This document shows positions 21,141 to 32,800 of a stretch of DNA of 64,000 nt, piece by piece; the first letter of the stretch is position 1, and every line of letters starts with the position of its first letter. Location of the stretch: NCBI GenBank assembly GCA_047967505.1, contig CM106540.1; one strand, given 5' to 3'. The translations under genes and the position numbers were made by a program. The notes under the pieces were generated by a model, which was given only the letters and a program-made list of their open reading frames with translations, did not search any database and was not told the DNA's origin. The DNA is from Dipteris shenzhenensis. Taxonomy: Eukaryota > Polypodiophyta > Polypodiopsida > Gleicheniales.

Positions 21141-21179
21141 GGGATTTCGATTGGCAATTGGGGTTCAGGGAGCGTGGTT

Positions 21180-21473
21180 ATGGCGCACATGTGGAGGGGT
21201 GGGGGAAGCTGTGGTACCAGAACTCTTTTGTCAGAGCGGAGCAACTTCTTCATTCATTCCATAGGTCCATACGTGGATTTTCTGCCAACGACACCGCCAC
21301 CGCAACCTACCATGATCCTCGCTCTTCATACCTCAAGGGTCCTTCGTGGCTCCTCCTCCAATTCCAGCGTAGCGTCATGCTCCGTCCCCTCTATACGTAG
21401 CATCATTTCTGTGCAGCCTGCTGGGCCGCTGGCCTACACGCATTCACCATTCGGCGGTGAATTCACCGTCTAG
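21180..21473 (+). other. Candidate first exon of an unrecognised gene
   Basis: This 97-codon frame starts MAHMWRGGGSCGTRTLLSER and is rich in Arg and Ser with few acidic residues, as in an organelle-targeting presequence. It ends in a stop, but possible GT donors lie just before the end (GGCG|GTGAAT). I do not recognise the protein. It could be a chance frame. Plus-strand frames downstream at 22066-22604 may be later exons, and the convergent P450 lies 340 bases beyond them. Confidence 0.2.
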
Positions 21474-22065
21474 TATTCATCGCATACGTTTATTTAACAT
21501 TAGACAAAACTGCAACATTTTGCTCGTGAGCAATGAATGTTTGAAATCTGTAGACGGGCCCGGCGAACACATTCTGGCCTGTAATGAGCATTTAAGAAAA
21601 GAGTTCCTGCGCGTTGTTTATGCATCAAATAGCTTATCTCAGTCCCCTGAGGAATTTGCCTATAGCGGACTAGTGAAATTTGAGTGTCTTTCAACCCGCT
21701 TTTTACTGTTGTGACGAATAGATTCTTGGAAATCTTAATCCCGAATACCGATCTTATGAGAGGTGCCCAAATCACGGCGTTCCTGTTTCCCTCTTCGTCG
21801 TCTTGTAGTGCGTGGGCGGATGTAAAATAACGCCCGGATTCGGGGACTGCGGGTGCGGAGTCCGGACTCTAGGCTTGTCAAACTTAACTGCATCAGATTT
21901 ATGCGATTAAATGGGCACTGCATAGTACATACCGCTGCTACAAATGCCAGCATTAGACATTTACAGAAATTGGAGTGTTATTCGCAATCGTGATTCGTGA
22001 ACTGCAAGTTATAACGATTTCTACCTTTCACTTGACGGACTTCACAAGACTAACTCCTTGTCGTT

Positions 22066-22604
22066 TTAGCATACAAATCAGGAGAAAGCTATCAACCTGG
22101 CCGAGGACTATTACCACATTCGACACAGAAAGTGATTCATACCCGCAAGGGGGCAGAATATTTCCCTGATACCGGAAGAAAACGAACGTTTGTAATAAAG
22201 CTGGAGATTGGCAAGAAAGTACTGTTTTTAGAAATCCAAAATGCGGTGTTAGACATTGAACCAGAAATATCTGTCGCCGAAAGATTTGCACATGAACAAC
22301 AGGTTTTCCCAACAAAACACAATTGGAACAGTAGAAGAATGTTACTGTGCTCTAAGGAAAAGTATTGCCCATATATTCTATATATGCGTCTCCCGAGCAA
22401 ATAAAAGCAATTATAAACGAGAAGAATGCAAGCGAGCTTCCAAAGAAAACCACTGCCCACATCCCATTTCCTCGGTTTTATTGCATCAAGCTTTTGCTTG
22501 GTTACGTTGCTCCACATCAGATGCAACGAGCCAACATCCTCTCGCAGCATGATCGCTTGCTTGCGTTGAGGCCTCATGCTACGGAGAGTTCTGATCACGT
22601 ATGA
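22066..22604 (+). other. Exon-like frames of unknown function
   Basis: A good acceptor (TTGTCGTTTTAG at about 22058-22069) precedes an open frame reading YKSGESYQPGRGLLPHST and then KRTFVIKLEIGKKVLFLEIQ, up to a stop at about 22404. A second frame ending at 22604 (PRFYCIKLLLGYVAPHQMQR) could be spliced to it. I recognise no family. Coding potential is suggested only by length and ordinary amino-acid composition. A decayed host gene is equally possible. Confidence 0.2.
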
Positions 22605-22651
22605 GAAGCTGATAACTCAGAGTTCTTATGCATCCTCAGCCTCGCTTATTC

Positions 22652-22714
22652 CTAAATCAGACTATCCTGATTCAGTTAGAAGCTCCGTAACTAAATCAGA
22701 CTATCCTGATTCAG
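22652..22714. repeat. Two copies of a 24-bp imperfect palindrome
   Basis: CTAAATCAGACTATCCTGATT plus CAG occurs at 22652-22675 and, unchanged, at 22691-22714. Each copy contains AATCAG and CTGATT as inverted arms. It sits about 225 bases past the P450 stop codon and could fold in the transcript's 3' end. Confidence 0.7.
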
Positions 22715-22938
22715 ATACATAGAAGAAACCTCGAAATCTAATTGGCGCCATAATGTCGCCAAGGACTCCAAGCTGCAACTGAGTTCTATTCTAAGCCTTC
22801 GAAAGAGAATTTTCTCACCAAGAATATTTACAAGGTGGAAATCCAAGACCTATCTTTATCTGCTTGTTCCCTATGATTAAAAAATGTAGTTTATCAACAG
22901 CAAAAGATTTGAAGGTATATCTGACACGTGGCCCATCT

Positions 22939-25401
22939 TCATCGTAGTGAGACTGTGGTCTTCAAGCCTTGAGCCATGTACAGAACAACCATCATGCTGT
23001 AATACAATGGATGCCCTTCCACTAGCTTGAATGAGAAGAATCGTAGGAGCAGAACTGTTGTTATCTTCATTTGCAAGTAGGCCGAATCTTTGCCAAGGCA
23101 CATCCGAGGTCCAGCCTGCAGGAAGAGCCATCGTGGTAAGGAACATGGTACTATTCGAAACCTAGCGATAAGATTATGAGCTTCCCGAATCCCCATATAA
23201 ATATAGCAGCACCATTATCGTCACCTGAAATGCTGTGAGCATAAAAGAATCTATAGATATACAAGCACCATATGAATATAGAAGCATCATATCTTCACCT
23301 GAAATGCTGTGAGCTTGAAAGGAGATTGGGGCTGAAACATGCCATCCTTGAGCCATCTTTCTGGTCTGAATTCATTGGCATCAGGACCCCAGAGAGCTTC
23401 AAGCCGTCCCATTGAATATGGCACATAACTTACAAAGTTGGCAGCCTTAATTCTGGTACCGTCGGGAAACGTATCGTCTGAAGTAGCGATTTTGGATTCC
23501 TGCAATGGAGACCAAACGCTTCCAAGGGTTAGATGACATGACGGTAACAATGCTGATACAACCAATTTCTTTCTATAGTGATCATTAGGAGAACCTGAAT
23601 AAGAAATCTTGCAACCTACCAAAGGCACGGCAGGGAAGAGACGCAGAGTCTCTGTTATCGCGGCGTGAAGGTACTGCATCCGGTTGAGAGCCTGGTAGTT
23701 CAGCAGCTGCGCAAACTGGTATATCTCGCTACCCAAATCATAGCTTTCCGAACATAAAAAACCGTTTCTTGTATCACCATTGCACTTTGCTGTTGCATTT
23801 GTAATCGCGGTGGAATCCCTGAGAACGCTTGCTATCTCGTTTAAAATGTTGTCAACAACATTACGATGCTTGCAGAGCATGGAGAAGAACCAAGACAGCG
23901 TAAGGGCTGTTGTATCCCTGCCAGCTATTATGAAGTTAACCACCACATCTCTAAGCTGCTTGTCCGAGTATGGAAGCCCCTCTTCGTTTTCCAAAGTCAT
24001 GAACCTAGACAGGAGGTCTGCTCTCTGCACATGGACGGGATCGCTTATCAGCTGACCTACAACAACGTTAAGTTTCGTAGGGTAATTACCCGCAAAAGGC
24101 TGCTATGTGAAGGATGGCATTCCATGATCTTTCGTTTCCTGAAGGTGAGAAACCTTTCGCTGATCGCTACACCTAATGCAATTGGCGTAAGAAATGATTT
24201 ATGGGGATCGAGTAGGAGCCAGACAATAGTGAGGTGCTTACATCTTCTCCTTGCGACTGCGAGCTTTTCAATTCAATCCGCCTCATATGGATCACGTTGT
24301 AGATAAAAGAATCCACCACCTCAACACACTTCCGCAATTTAGCCTCTGCACCCACGTTGAGGGCTCGCTTCACTTTCCAGAAGAAATCCACGTATCGTCT
24401 GATTATGAGTTTGTTGGATTCATCGAAAGCACTAGCGAATGGCACCGCCGGTAATTGAGGAGATAAGCATCCAAGGTCAACACCAAACCCGATTTTGCAA
24501 ATTGAGTCTAGCGTCAGACGCATAAACAAGTCCTACAAAAAATGACGATAGCATTGAAGTTAGCGAGTACAAATCAGACTAATTACCGTATCTAAATAAA
24601 TACAGCACAGAATTCCAATGACTACCTGGAGATCGATGATCTGGCCTTTCTTCGCCGCCACGTAAAGTACTTGCACGAGTTTCAAAGCCTCCGTCCTGAA
24701 AGCGTCCGTGCTGTAGTCTCGTAGCTTCGCAGATGAGAATTCAAGGATAGCAACTTTCCGTTGTCGAAGCCACTTTTCTCCGTCAACGTTGAAGATTCCG
24801 TCACCAAGCACATCCACAAATCTCTCATGTATCAAATTACCCTGCACCAATATTCTAGGTGAGGTCAGATTGAAGGTATGAACACAGAGATCAATCAGCT
24901 TTCGACCGAAATTAGGCCGCATAGAGTGGATGTAGGCATCCAGGATTGATTAGGTGGTGCAAACAATAGTTGTTATTGCTAAGTGATAATTGCGATGATC
25001 CTGAATCAGACGCTTCAATAACGATGGAACAATGGTTTGCTACAAGGGATTAGAAGGCGCTATGAATTAATTGCCTTTCTACTTACTGCAACAACTTGGG
25101 GTGTGAGGGGAGAGGGTGACGCATTATGCTTGTATGCTACGACTGGGAAGTGGTGAGTTGACAGCCACAGAATCGTTAGCTGTTTTGAAAGATCGAGCGC
25201 AGTCGATAAGAGCGGCATTGTTGAAAGGGAGGTCAAACGGAATGTTGAAAGCAAAGATGTACTAAGTGAGCCATTTCCGCAGACGAGGGAGGAAGAACCA
25301 TGCCGTGTTTGGAGCTGGTACAGGAAAATGAATTGAAGAACTGAACGAGCTGCTGCAGATGCAAAGAGGAGAAATATATTCACCTCTCGCGCGCACGCGC
25401 G

Positions 25402-25435
<34 letters not shown>

Positions 25436-25840
25436 TTACAAACAGGCTCGCGCGTCACACACGTTCCCTCTCTCTCTCTCTCTCTGTCTCTGTCTCTGTC
25501 TCTCTCGTCTCTCTCTTCTCTAAAGACGCAAGCTTACCTTGGGATAGTTGCGGAAATTGGTCTTGAGAATGTACTCCACATTGATCGGATCTGCAGTGAA
25601 TGTGTTGTTGATGGAGATCATGGGAACGGAGAAGGTAGTGGTCTTCTTGAAGTAGTGAAGGAGCCAGTCGTGGAGGTTGTCGAAGTTGCGGGCCTGTTCG
25701 ATGATGCAACCGATGAGGGGCCAGGACTTAGGCCCGTGGTGGCGACGTTGGAGGAAGCGGTGGAGGAAGACCCACGAAGCAGCGAAGACGAGAAATGGAA
25801 GGAGGAAGTCGGAAAGGGGGAGAAGGGCAGCCATGCCCAT
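22939..25840 (-). CDS. Cytochrome P450, CYP704-like (six exons)
   Basis: Exons on the minus strand: 25840-25538, 24841-24626, 24532-24242, 24051-23620, 23499-23299 and 23115-22939. They total 1620 bases (539 residues), and every exon is a multiple of three. All junctions are GT-AG. The N-terminus has a membrane anchor (FLLPFLVFAASWVFLHRFL), then HGPKSWPLIGCIIEQ and NVEYILKTNFRNYPK. Exon 2 has LGDGIFNVDGEKWLRQRK (C-helix W and R). Exon 4 has the oxygen-binding AGRDTT and the ExxR motif ETLR. Exon 5 has PYSMGR and FRPERW. Exon 6 has the heme site F-Q-A-G-P-R-M-C-L-G, split from exon 5 right after the Q. These signatures resemble CYP704 fatty-acid hydroxylases of the ER, some of which supply hydroxy fatty acids for the pollen or spore wall. 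The exact subfamily and substrate are inferred. No stop or frame change interrupts it, so it looks functional. Confidence 0.93.
23116..23298 (-). other. P450 intron 5 carrying a duplicate of the exon 5 donor
   Basis: The true donor (CTCACAGCATTTCAG|GTGAAG) is followed about 77 bases later, inside the intron, by a copy of the same block (CTCACAGCATTTCAG|GTGACG, near 23221-23241). Use of the second donor would add 78 bases (26 codons) and repeat the LTAFQ end of the exon. Confidence 0.7.
23500..23619 (-). other. P450 intron 4, 120 bp and open in frame
   Basis: The donor is CCTTTG|GTAGGT and the acceptor ATTGCAG|GAATCC. The intron is exactly 40 codons with no stop in the coding frame, so retention would add 40 residues between the LFPAVPL and SDDTFPDGT segments. 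Related P450s join these segments directly, which supports removal. Confidence 0.8.
25381..25510. repeat. Compound microsatellite in P450 intron 1
   Basis: CG, CT and CA dinucleotide runs follow each other (GCGCGCACGCGCGCTCTCTC, then ACACACACAC) and a second CT/GTCTCT run lies at 25465-25510. All are inside the 696-base first intron (24842-25537), close to its donor. Confidence 0.9.
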
Positions 25841-28000
25841 CTGAGAGAGGAGAGGAAGGGAGGGACTGAGCTTAGGCAGAAAGCCAGTCGCAGCTCAAAA
25901 GAAAGAGTAAAAGGATGAAGATGACCTCCAACAACAAAAAGATACTCGGTTAATCTCTAACTTTAGCTATCCATGCTGCACGTTCGCGACACTGCATCAT
26001 CAATATCACATCTTCGATTGCATATCAAGCTAATCGTGCATTTTGAAGAACGATTTGCAGCTACTGATTTAGCTTTCCCCCACACTTGGTCGCCCTCCCT
26101 TGCGTAAAATCTCGCTAAAAGTTCCAAGTTCGAACTAACATTCTCCTTTTGCGCTTTAACTTCTTCCCTCCCCTCTCCTCTCTTTTTGCATCTCTCCCCC
26201 TACCCCCCCGTTTGGAGTAAATGCTCTGAATCCGTTTTCGTTGCCCCCCTCCCGCTGTACACAGCTCAGCTGCTTCTATGTTGAGATCCCAAGTCGACTG
26301 GCAGCTGCTGGTGGAGACTGCAGCAATTCGTCTGCATTGGGGAAAAGAAAAAAAAGAACACTTCTTCAGTTGAATGGTACCGTCTGTATATTGAGACAAG
26401 TGTCTGGGACGTAATAAATGTATGTAGATTATCTAGATTCTGACTCCTGAGTCCTGAGAGCCGAACTTGAAGAGAAAATCACAGAGCTTGTCTAAATGGC
26501 TGAGACAATATATTGCTCTGTGGGAGGACGGAAGGTTTTTGCCCAGCTATATAGAAGGCGCTAATGATAGAAGGGCCCGGTTTCTTCGTCGCTGAACGAC
26601 AATGAATAGGCAGCTAAAAGGGTTTTGTGGACGGACGAGAATTATTGTTTGGAGATGTAACGTTGGTGAATCGTGATGGACTGGACTTTGGATAAAATCA
26701 TTGTTTCCGAGATGTAACGTAGATGTGCAAGCTGCTTTACTGGCATCTCTCTGATGCAGCGGGCTAGCCAAAAGAAGTTGAGATCTCAAAAAATTAATCT
26801 CAAATTGAGCTACGTTGAAGTAGTCTCAGAAGAGAAATCTAGAAAAGGCCTTGTACAAATGGATGGGGGTTGTAGGCAAGTCGCAGGAGTGTGGTAATTG
26901 TCATCATATAAATGGCCGGTAGCTAAACATCATTGTTTTGGAGATGTAACCTTTGTGATGGACTCGGCTTTGGATGTAACGTTTGTGATGGACTCGGCTT
27001 TGGATGAATCGGAGAGGTAATTTACGTGAGGCAATTGGCTTCGGATGTCATATCTGATGAAGCAAATTATAGGCAAATATCGATCGTGAGGCTCGACATC
27101 TGGCCTCCTCGCGAGGGTTTTTTGGACCTACTCTCAACCTCCTCAACCTCCACAATAAATTCTGAAGTTTGACGAAGCTTTGGGATCGCTTGTAATTGCG
27201 ATGCTTAAACAAGATGCTATCAGGTTTGAAGTCGTGAAAAAATTTCGTGCGGCGTCCAGCGATTGATACCTACCCTCACCAAATAAAGCGACAACGATTC
27301 TAAGACGAGAACGATTGGATTAGGAAAGCTCATCTTCACAGTCTTCAAATTCCAGGCTCTGAGATGTCGGCTGATGAGCGCATACGGTAGCTTTTGACTC
27401 TTGAGTTTTGACATGCTGGGAAGTTGAGACTCGAGAGAACATGCACGCAGCTACAAAGATTTTGCTACGCCTTCAGAGAAGCTTCTTGGATAATCGTTTC
27501 CATCTGCGCAAAATCATTAGATGTTGCTACATCTTTTCGGAGTCCAAATTCCTGACAGTTTTCACACTGTGAGTGTTGGCTACTCCAGAGACAAGCTTGT
27601 GCGCTTCCATGATCCATCAATACCAACTTTGTCCAAGGATCACGCTAGGAGTAGTAGACTGTAGGAATCGATCACCTGCAGTTCTGACATTGAGACTGAT
27701 GAGAGACGCCAGCGGGTTCGAGGTTATTTGTTGAGCGTGAGCTGCAAAGATCGATCGGAAACAGCGATATCGCAGGCATCCAACTACGAAAATACGGCAG
27801 GTATCCAGGGATAGGAGGAAACCACATCTGCTGCTGCTGAGCTGGCAACGTCTGCTTCGATTGTCAACTACCCAATCACCAACCAGTGCAACAAACCTTG
27901 AAAGCTGAAAGTTGCCATCGGTACGAAAAGACGCCCTGGACTCGGTGAAATGAAGACGTAGGAATAACGTTGATTCTTCGAAGTTCGGCTGGCTATGACG
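25841..28000. other. P450 upstream region, no further gene
   Basis: This region contains the promoter and any 5' untranslated sequence of the minus-strand P450. The only canonical TATA-like core is the palindrome CTATATAG at 26547-26554, about 710 bases before the ATG, so its role is doubtful. Several short repeats of GAGATGTAACGT lie between 26650 and 26980, including a tandem duplication (GATGTAAC-TTTGTGATGGACTC) near 26945-26995. Open frames here do not look like genes. Confidence 0.45.
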
Positions 28001-28880
28001 TTGCACACCTTGCCTTGGAAGCAAATCGATCAGCAGACATTTATGTCAACCACAAATTTGGCCATCATGCAGAATCCATGTTGCCCAAACATTATGTCAA
28101 CCACAAAGTCATCGATCAAGCAGCATATGTTGCACAAACATTAGATCAAGGACAGATTCACTGCTGTTAAATTTGAAGCAAAATAGATCCGTGTCTACGT
28201 CCACCACAAAAGTTCATCGATCAAGCAGCAATATCCATTACACCAACCACAAATTCACGACTGTTAATTTCAACAGCATCCGTGTTGCGCGGCACGCCCA
28301 CATTAGATCAACTACAAATTTCACTGAGAGTGAATCGTATTATCGTACTTCAGTTCAGGCATTGGATCAACCACTAGAAGGTAGTGTTTTAAGATCCCCT
28401 CCATTGTAATCACCGCTTGGCTCAATCTTGTTTGGTCTATATAGACGATCAACCTTCAAATATAAGTAGATGGGCTTTCCATATTTGTATGTGATTCATG
28501 TTTCAATTTTGGGCATTCTTTCTCACAGGGATTTTCAATTTATTGCCTAGGCCAAGAGGAGAAGGTGAAGACCCATTCTCTCTCTCTCTCTCTCACATAG
28601 ACATGAGGGTAAGGGGTGAAATTGTTCCCACATCACCAGATTCATCAAGTGTGCCATGGTAGAGCTAGTGTTGTGGGCAAGAGTTTTATTCTAATCTCCT
28701 ATACCAATAATATTTGAATGTAAGACGAAAGTCATATTCACACTATACACACACTCTCAAAAGGTGATATGAAGCACACCTCTCAGAGAAACCATCGCGA
28801 TGAACACTATATCAGGTACTCGATTCTCATTCGATATACAATCAATTCTATTGCTTATGCGCACGAACTTGATTTCTATA
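28001..28880 (+). mobile_element. Candidate LTR of an unclassified retroelement
   Basis: The right end is set by the primer-site-like sequence that follows. The body has local repeats (ATGTCAACCACAAA, CGATCAAGCAGCA), a TATA-like GGTCTATATAG near 28435 and a CT microsatellite at about 28577-28594. The left end and a partner LTR are not identified, so 28001 is only a rough limit. Confidence 0.35.
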
Positions 28881-28893
28881 TGGTATTAGAGAC
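28881..28893 (+). other. Primer-binding-site-like sequence
   Basis: TGGTATTAGAGAC resembles the copia primer site TGGTATCAGAGCC with a few changes. It suggests that an LTR ends just to its left and that the retroelement reads on the plus strand. Confidence 0.45.
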
Positions 28894-29397
28894 TGGCTGG
28901 TGCCCAAACCAACCACATCGCTTTCCGACAAACAATGACCTTCTAGTCCTCCTTAGTAGACAATCTTGTCTTCCTCAAGTCCAAAATTAAAGGACCTATA
29001 GATAACACGGACTTGCAATGCCCTAAAGACGGCACCCTATTGCCAACAAATGCAGATGAACGAACCTAAAAGTTCTAGCTGAAAGCAAAGTCCAGGCTGT
29101 AGACAAAGATCTACAAACCTCCCACAAAGGGCATGGCATCAATAAACATCAAGAAGGGCAAAAGGACCCAGGAGCAGATAACGATCTGCAAGTCCTCAAG
29201 GAAGGGCAAAAGGGCAATGATCACAATGGCCACCTCCCACCACAAACAGGAGCAGAATGGGGCAAAGCAATCACCCCTCGCCCAAAACGGCGAATTGGTG
29301 AAGACCACTATGATTCTAAAGCTATTGTCATCGATGCAAACCCAACGTCGAACCTCAACCGAGAAAAAATACCTTTGTCTTTCTCTATGTCATGATA
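28894..29397 (+). other. Leader/gag-like sequence, left of CACTA 1
   Basis: A hydrophilic plus-strand frame (GHGINKHQEGQKDPGADND... then IGEDHYDSKAIVIDANP) runs across about 29090-29390 without an obvious start. It is cut by the CACTA 1 insertion at 29401. The sequence belongs with 36503-37279. I recognise no family. Confidence 0.3.
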
Positions 29398-29499
29398 AAG
29401 CACTACTATACACAGATTCTATTGTGATGTTTAAGTACCGATGTTTAGCATGCGCGGGACACTAATCGTTGGTATTGGAAGCACGCCTCGTCAAGGGTC

Positions 29500-29625
29500 G
29501 CTATATAGTAACTTTAGTCAAATGTCGCTATATAGCGACCATTTCTAAAGTCGCTATATAGCGACTTTTATCAAAATTATAAGTGTCGTTATATAGCGAC
29601 ACTGAGATACTTTTTTATAGCGACG
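29500..29625. repeat. Subterminal palindromes of CACTA 1
   Basis: The perfect 16-base palindrome GTCGCTATATAGCGAC occurs at 29524-29539 and 29550-29565, with degenerate copies on either side. Related motifs (GTCACTATATAGCGATG) lie near the right end at 36366-36400. Such clusters are where CACTA DNA-binding proteins are known to bind. Confidence 0.75.
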
Positions 29626-29882
29626 TTTTATAGAGAGTTTTTTTTCTCATATCGATCTTAAAAGTTAGTTTTCCCTAATGGAAATTTTTTTTAAATTTTC
29701 ATACATGTTTGATCTTTTGAGAGAATAAAAGTACGAGAGCATGTACATCAAGCCTTTGAAGCTCATATATTCATGTCCAAGTTTGAGATGAAAAAATTCA
29801 ATGAGGAGCATTTACATCAACGGTTTCATCTTGAGCCAAGTCTAACGCGCCAAACAAGTCTTTTGATCTCCATATCATCATC

Positions 29883-32800
29883 CTACTCTAGTATCGTACA
29901 TTCACCTAAAAGTACTTGATCATCTTCTTCAATAAAGTGTGGTGATTCTTGATGATCGTTGTCTTCTTTCTCAATATCGTGATCTCCATCTTCCTCCCAT
30001 GCAATGTCATTATGCGCATCTTCCTCTTGGCTCATATTGTGATCTTCATCTTCTTCGCTAGATTCATTCGGATCAATTGGTTCCAGCATTGGTAGTAAAT
30101 AGTTCTAAACCATTTTACATCAAGAATAAAAATACTAAATTGTTTGAAATCAACTTCATAGATTTCACGTATATTCTTCTCTCCTCACAGAGAGAAGATT
30201 GGTATCCGAAGCACTTGCTCGGCTATCTTGTGTGAAGTTAGCCATGACTCCACAATCATACCTGACTCTCTTTGAATCGATGCATTCCACGCGAAAGTGT
30301 CATCCATATAACCATAGTGCACTGTACTTTTTGTACTATAAAAGAGCATCATTAAAACAATGAAGATGCATCTATTTTATAGCATATATTGCCACAAATA
30401 ATTACTTAATTATGTCAAGAGGTAAGAAACCTACATGCATCATACATCCAGGTGATAATTCTCGCTCATGCTCGTTTATTCTCTCCATCGCATTCGGCTT
30501 TACGTAGAGCCAGTTATAGCCAATCAAGTGACATGTGAGTGGGGATATGGTTGCGATCGCCTGTACATTACTCTAAATCTCGTCCTTGCATTTATTCTTT
30601 CTGCTTTGGCCGCTTCATATCTCTCAATCCACTTCTACATCTCCTTGCTATTGAGGATGCAAAACTTATTGAATTTCTCCATTTTCTTTTTGCTCATCTT
30701 TCTTTCAATCCCTTTTCCTTAGGGAGCCTCGCCAATGATGCGATCATCCTCCTTGTTATGCCAAGCTTGCGGCATATCGGGATCTGTGGATGCAAGAAAC
30801 TCCGTGATATATACTAATGACTCTTGCACAAGCCATCCCTCTGCCATGCTTGCTTCTGGTCTTGCTCTTTGTCTTACAAATCCCTTCAAAGTTTTCATAA
30901 ACTGCTCGAGACAAAACATCCACCGACTATGAACGGTACGTGCAATAGCCACCTCATCAACTATGTGCACAAGAAGTGTACTTGAGTTGTCATAATGCTC
31001 AAGGGAAAGTGCTTCTGAAGCAAGCATACGGCTTCGATGGATTTCACCCTAGCCTTCTCGATGCTCGATATGGAGATCTCTTTTTGAGATATCCACCTAT
31101 TTCACATGCCCATATAAGATACATTCATAATCAGTCTACAGATTATTCAGCTTAAATGGAAGAAAATGCAATCAATGCGATTTGATAGTAAGCATACCTC
31201 ACAATACCACTGATCTTGAATATAGCATTTCTAACATCTTCTTGTAAGCACGTCCCTTTTATTGTAATTAGGAGGATGAACTATCAAAGCATCAAAGAAG
31301 TCATGTCAACAATATAACATAATCATAATTATGCTGATGCATCACGATTATCAGGACACTAATTGTACAGCTTAGAATACCTATAAGACCTTGTGCCAAT
31401 CATGGGACTTGAGCCCACTAAGCTTATTGTCCTTTGAAAATGCTCCTTTGAAGCAACGCATGTTCCCTGTCGGTGTTTGAAAAGAGACAATGTCTGCCTT
31501 GACCATTGCCTCCTCCCTCGTAGAGAGGATCCATGTTGCTTTTGGGAGGATAACTTTTCTCGAAGCATGCACTTATGAGACATCCTATTCATAGCACGCA
31601 AGTCTTCTCACAATCCTCTCGAGTCTTTGAAACTAACCAAATGTGCCTAAATAGTAGCCCCCACATTCTTGAAGATATGCATGGGATCTAAGAGATGATT
31701 GATTTGTAACTGATCCCAATAAGGAAGCTCGTGAAAGATCGATAGTCTCTTCATACCAGGAGGAGGTTCCTCTCCATTTGCCCTCCAAGCTTGAATCCAA
31801 TCACTTGCCTTCAAATATGATGGTGGTGGATCAAGCTGACCTCCACGCGCGAGATGGTCCAATGGAAGGTATCAAGCATGACCTTCATAAACATTTTTCC
31901 TCATACGTTTGGAGTATCGTGCAAGCGATTTCAAACCCGGTCCACAAACAGGACAAGCATGGTACCCACTTGTAACAAGTCCTGCACACGTGCATGAATG
32001 TGTTAGTATAAGACATGCATGCGAAAGAGAGTCATAAAGGCATAATCCTATATTATACATGTAAAGACACAACCACGTACCTGCGCACTCTCCATATCTT
32101 GGTAGTCATGCATGTTCCACATCAAGATAGGAGCTCTGGAAATATCAAAGACCCGCACTCCTCTCCATAATATATGTAACTCCTTTATCAAAGGTGCCAT
32201 GTACACGTCCATATTTTTTGCCTTGTACTTCCCTGGCACAAGTAGTGCAAGCATGAGGTGTCACTTTTTTATTGTTAGCCATGGTGAGATATTGTAATTC
32301 ATCACGACTATGGGCCATGTCGACCAAGATGTTAAGCATAACCCAAAAGGATTCACGCCATCCATGGCGAGCCCAAGTGCAAGTTGCATGGCTCCCTCGC
32401 AAAGTCCAGCCATTGATTGTCTATGTGCTTCTAAGCTACACAATGTGCAGGAATCCTCAATGTGTCATCAGTGGACCGATGAGATGCATGCCATGTCATC
32501 AATTCTGCTATGGGTTTGCATCGGAACATGTGCCATATTCTTGCAATGATGAGAAAGTGTCTCAAGACCTTGACTGATATCTGCTCACCCTACAAGTCAT
32601 CTCTATATCATTGTTCTCCACATTTCGAACAACTAGCCAAATCTCCATGCTCACGATGAAAGAGAATACAGTCATTACGGCAAGCATGGATGGTATCATA
32701 ATCCATACCCACCATTGTTAGCATCTTCTTTGCTTCATCTCTTAATGTGAGTATGGTATTTGGTGCAGGCAACATCTTCTGGAGCAACCTATCACAATTC

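Noticed and set aside
22137-22598. 153-residue minus-strand frame downstream of the P450
   Set aside because: No domain is seen, and the plus-strand frames over the same bases look more exon-like.
23174-23356. Extra minus-strand frame containing LTAFQ within the P450
   Set aside because: It spans the exon 5 end and the duplicated donor in intron 5. It is part of the P450 locus and not a separate gene.
27617-28024. 135-residue minus-strand frame
   Set aside because: No recognisable motif, partner or promoter is present. It is probably a chance frame in repeat-derived DNA.
29402-29480. CACTAATCGTTGG (about 29461) as the left end of CACTA 1
   Set aside because: It does not match the inverted right end and has no target duplication. 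CACTACTATACACAG at 29401 does match and is flanked by AAG.
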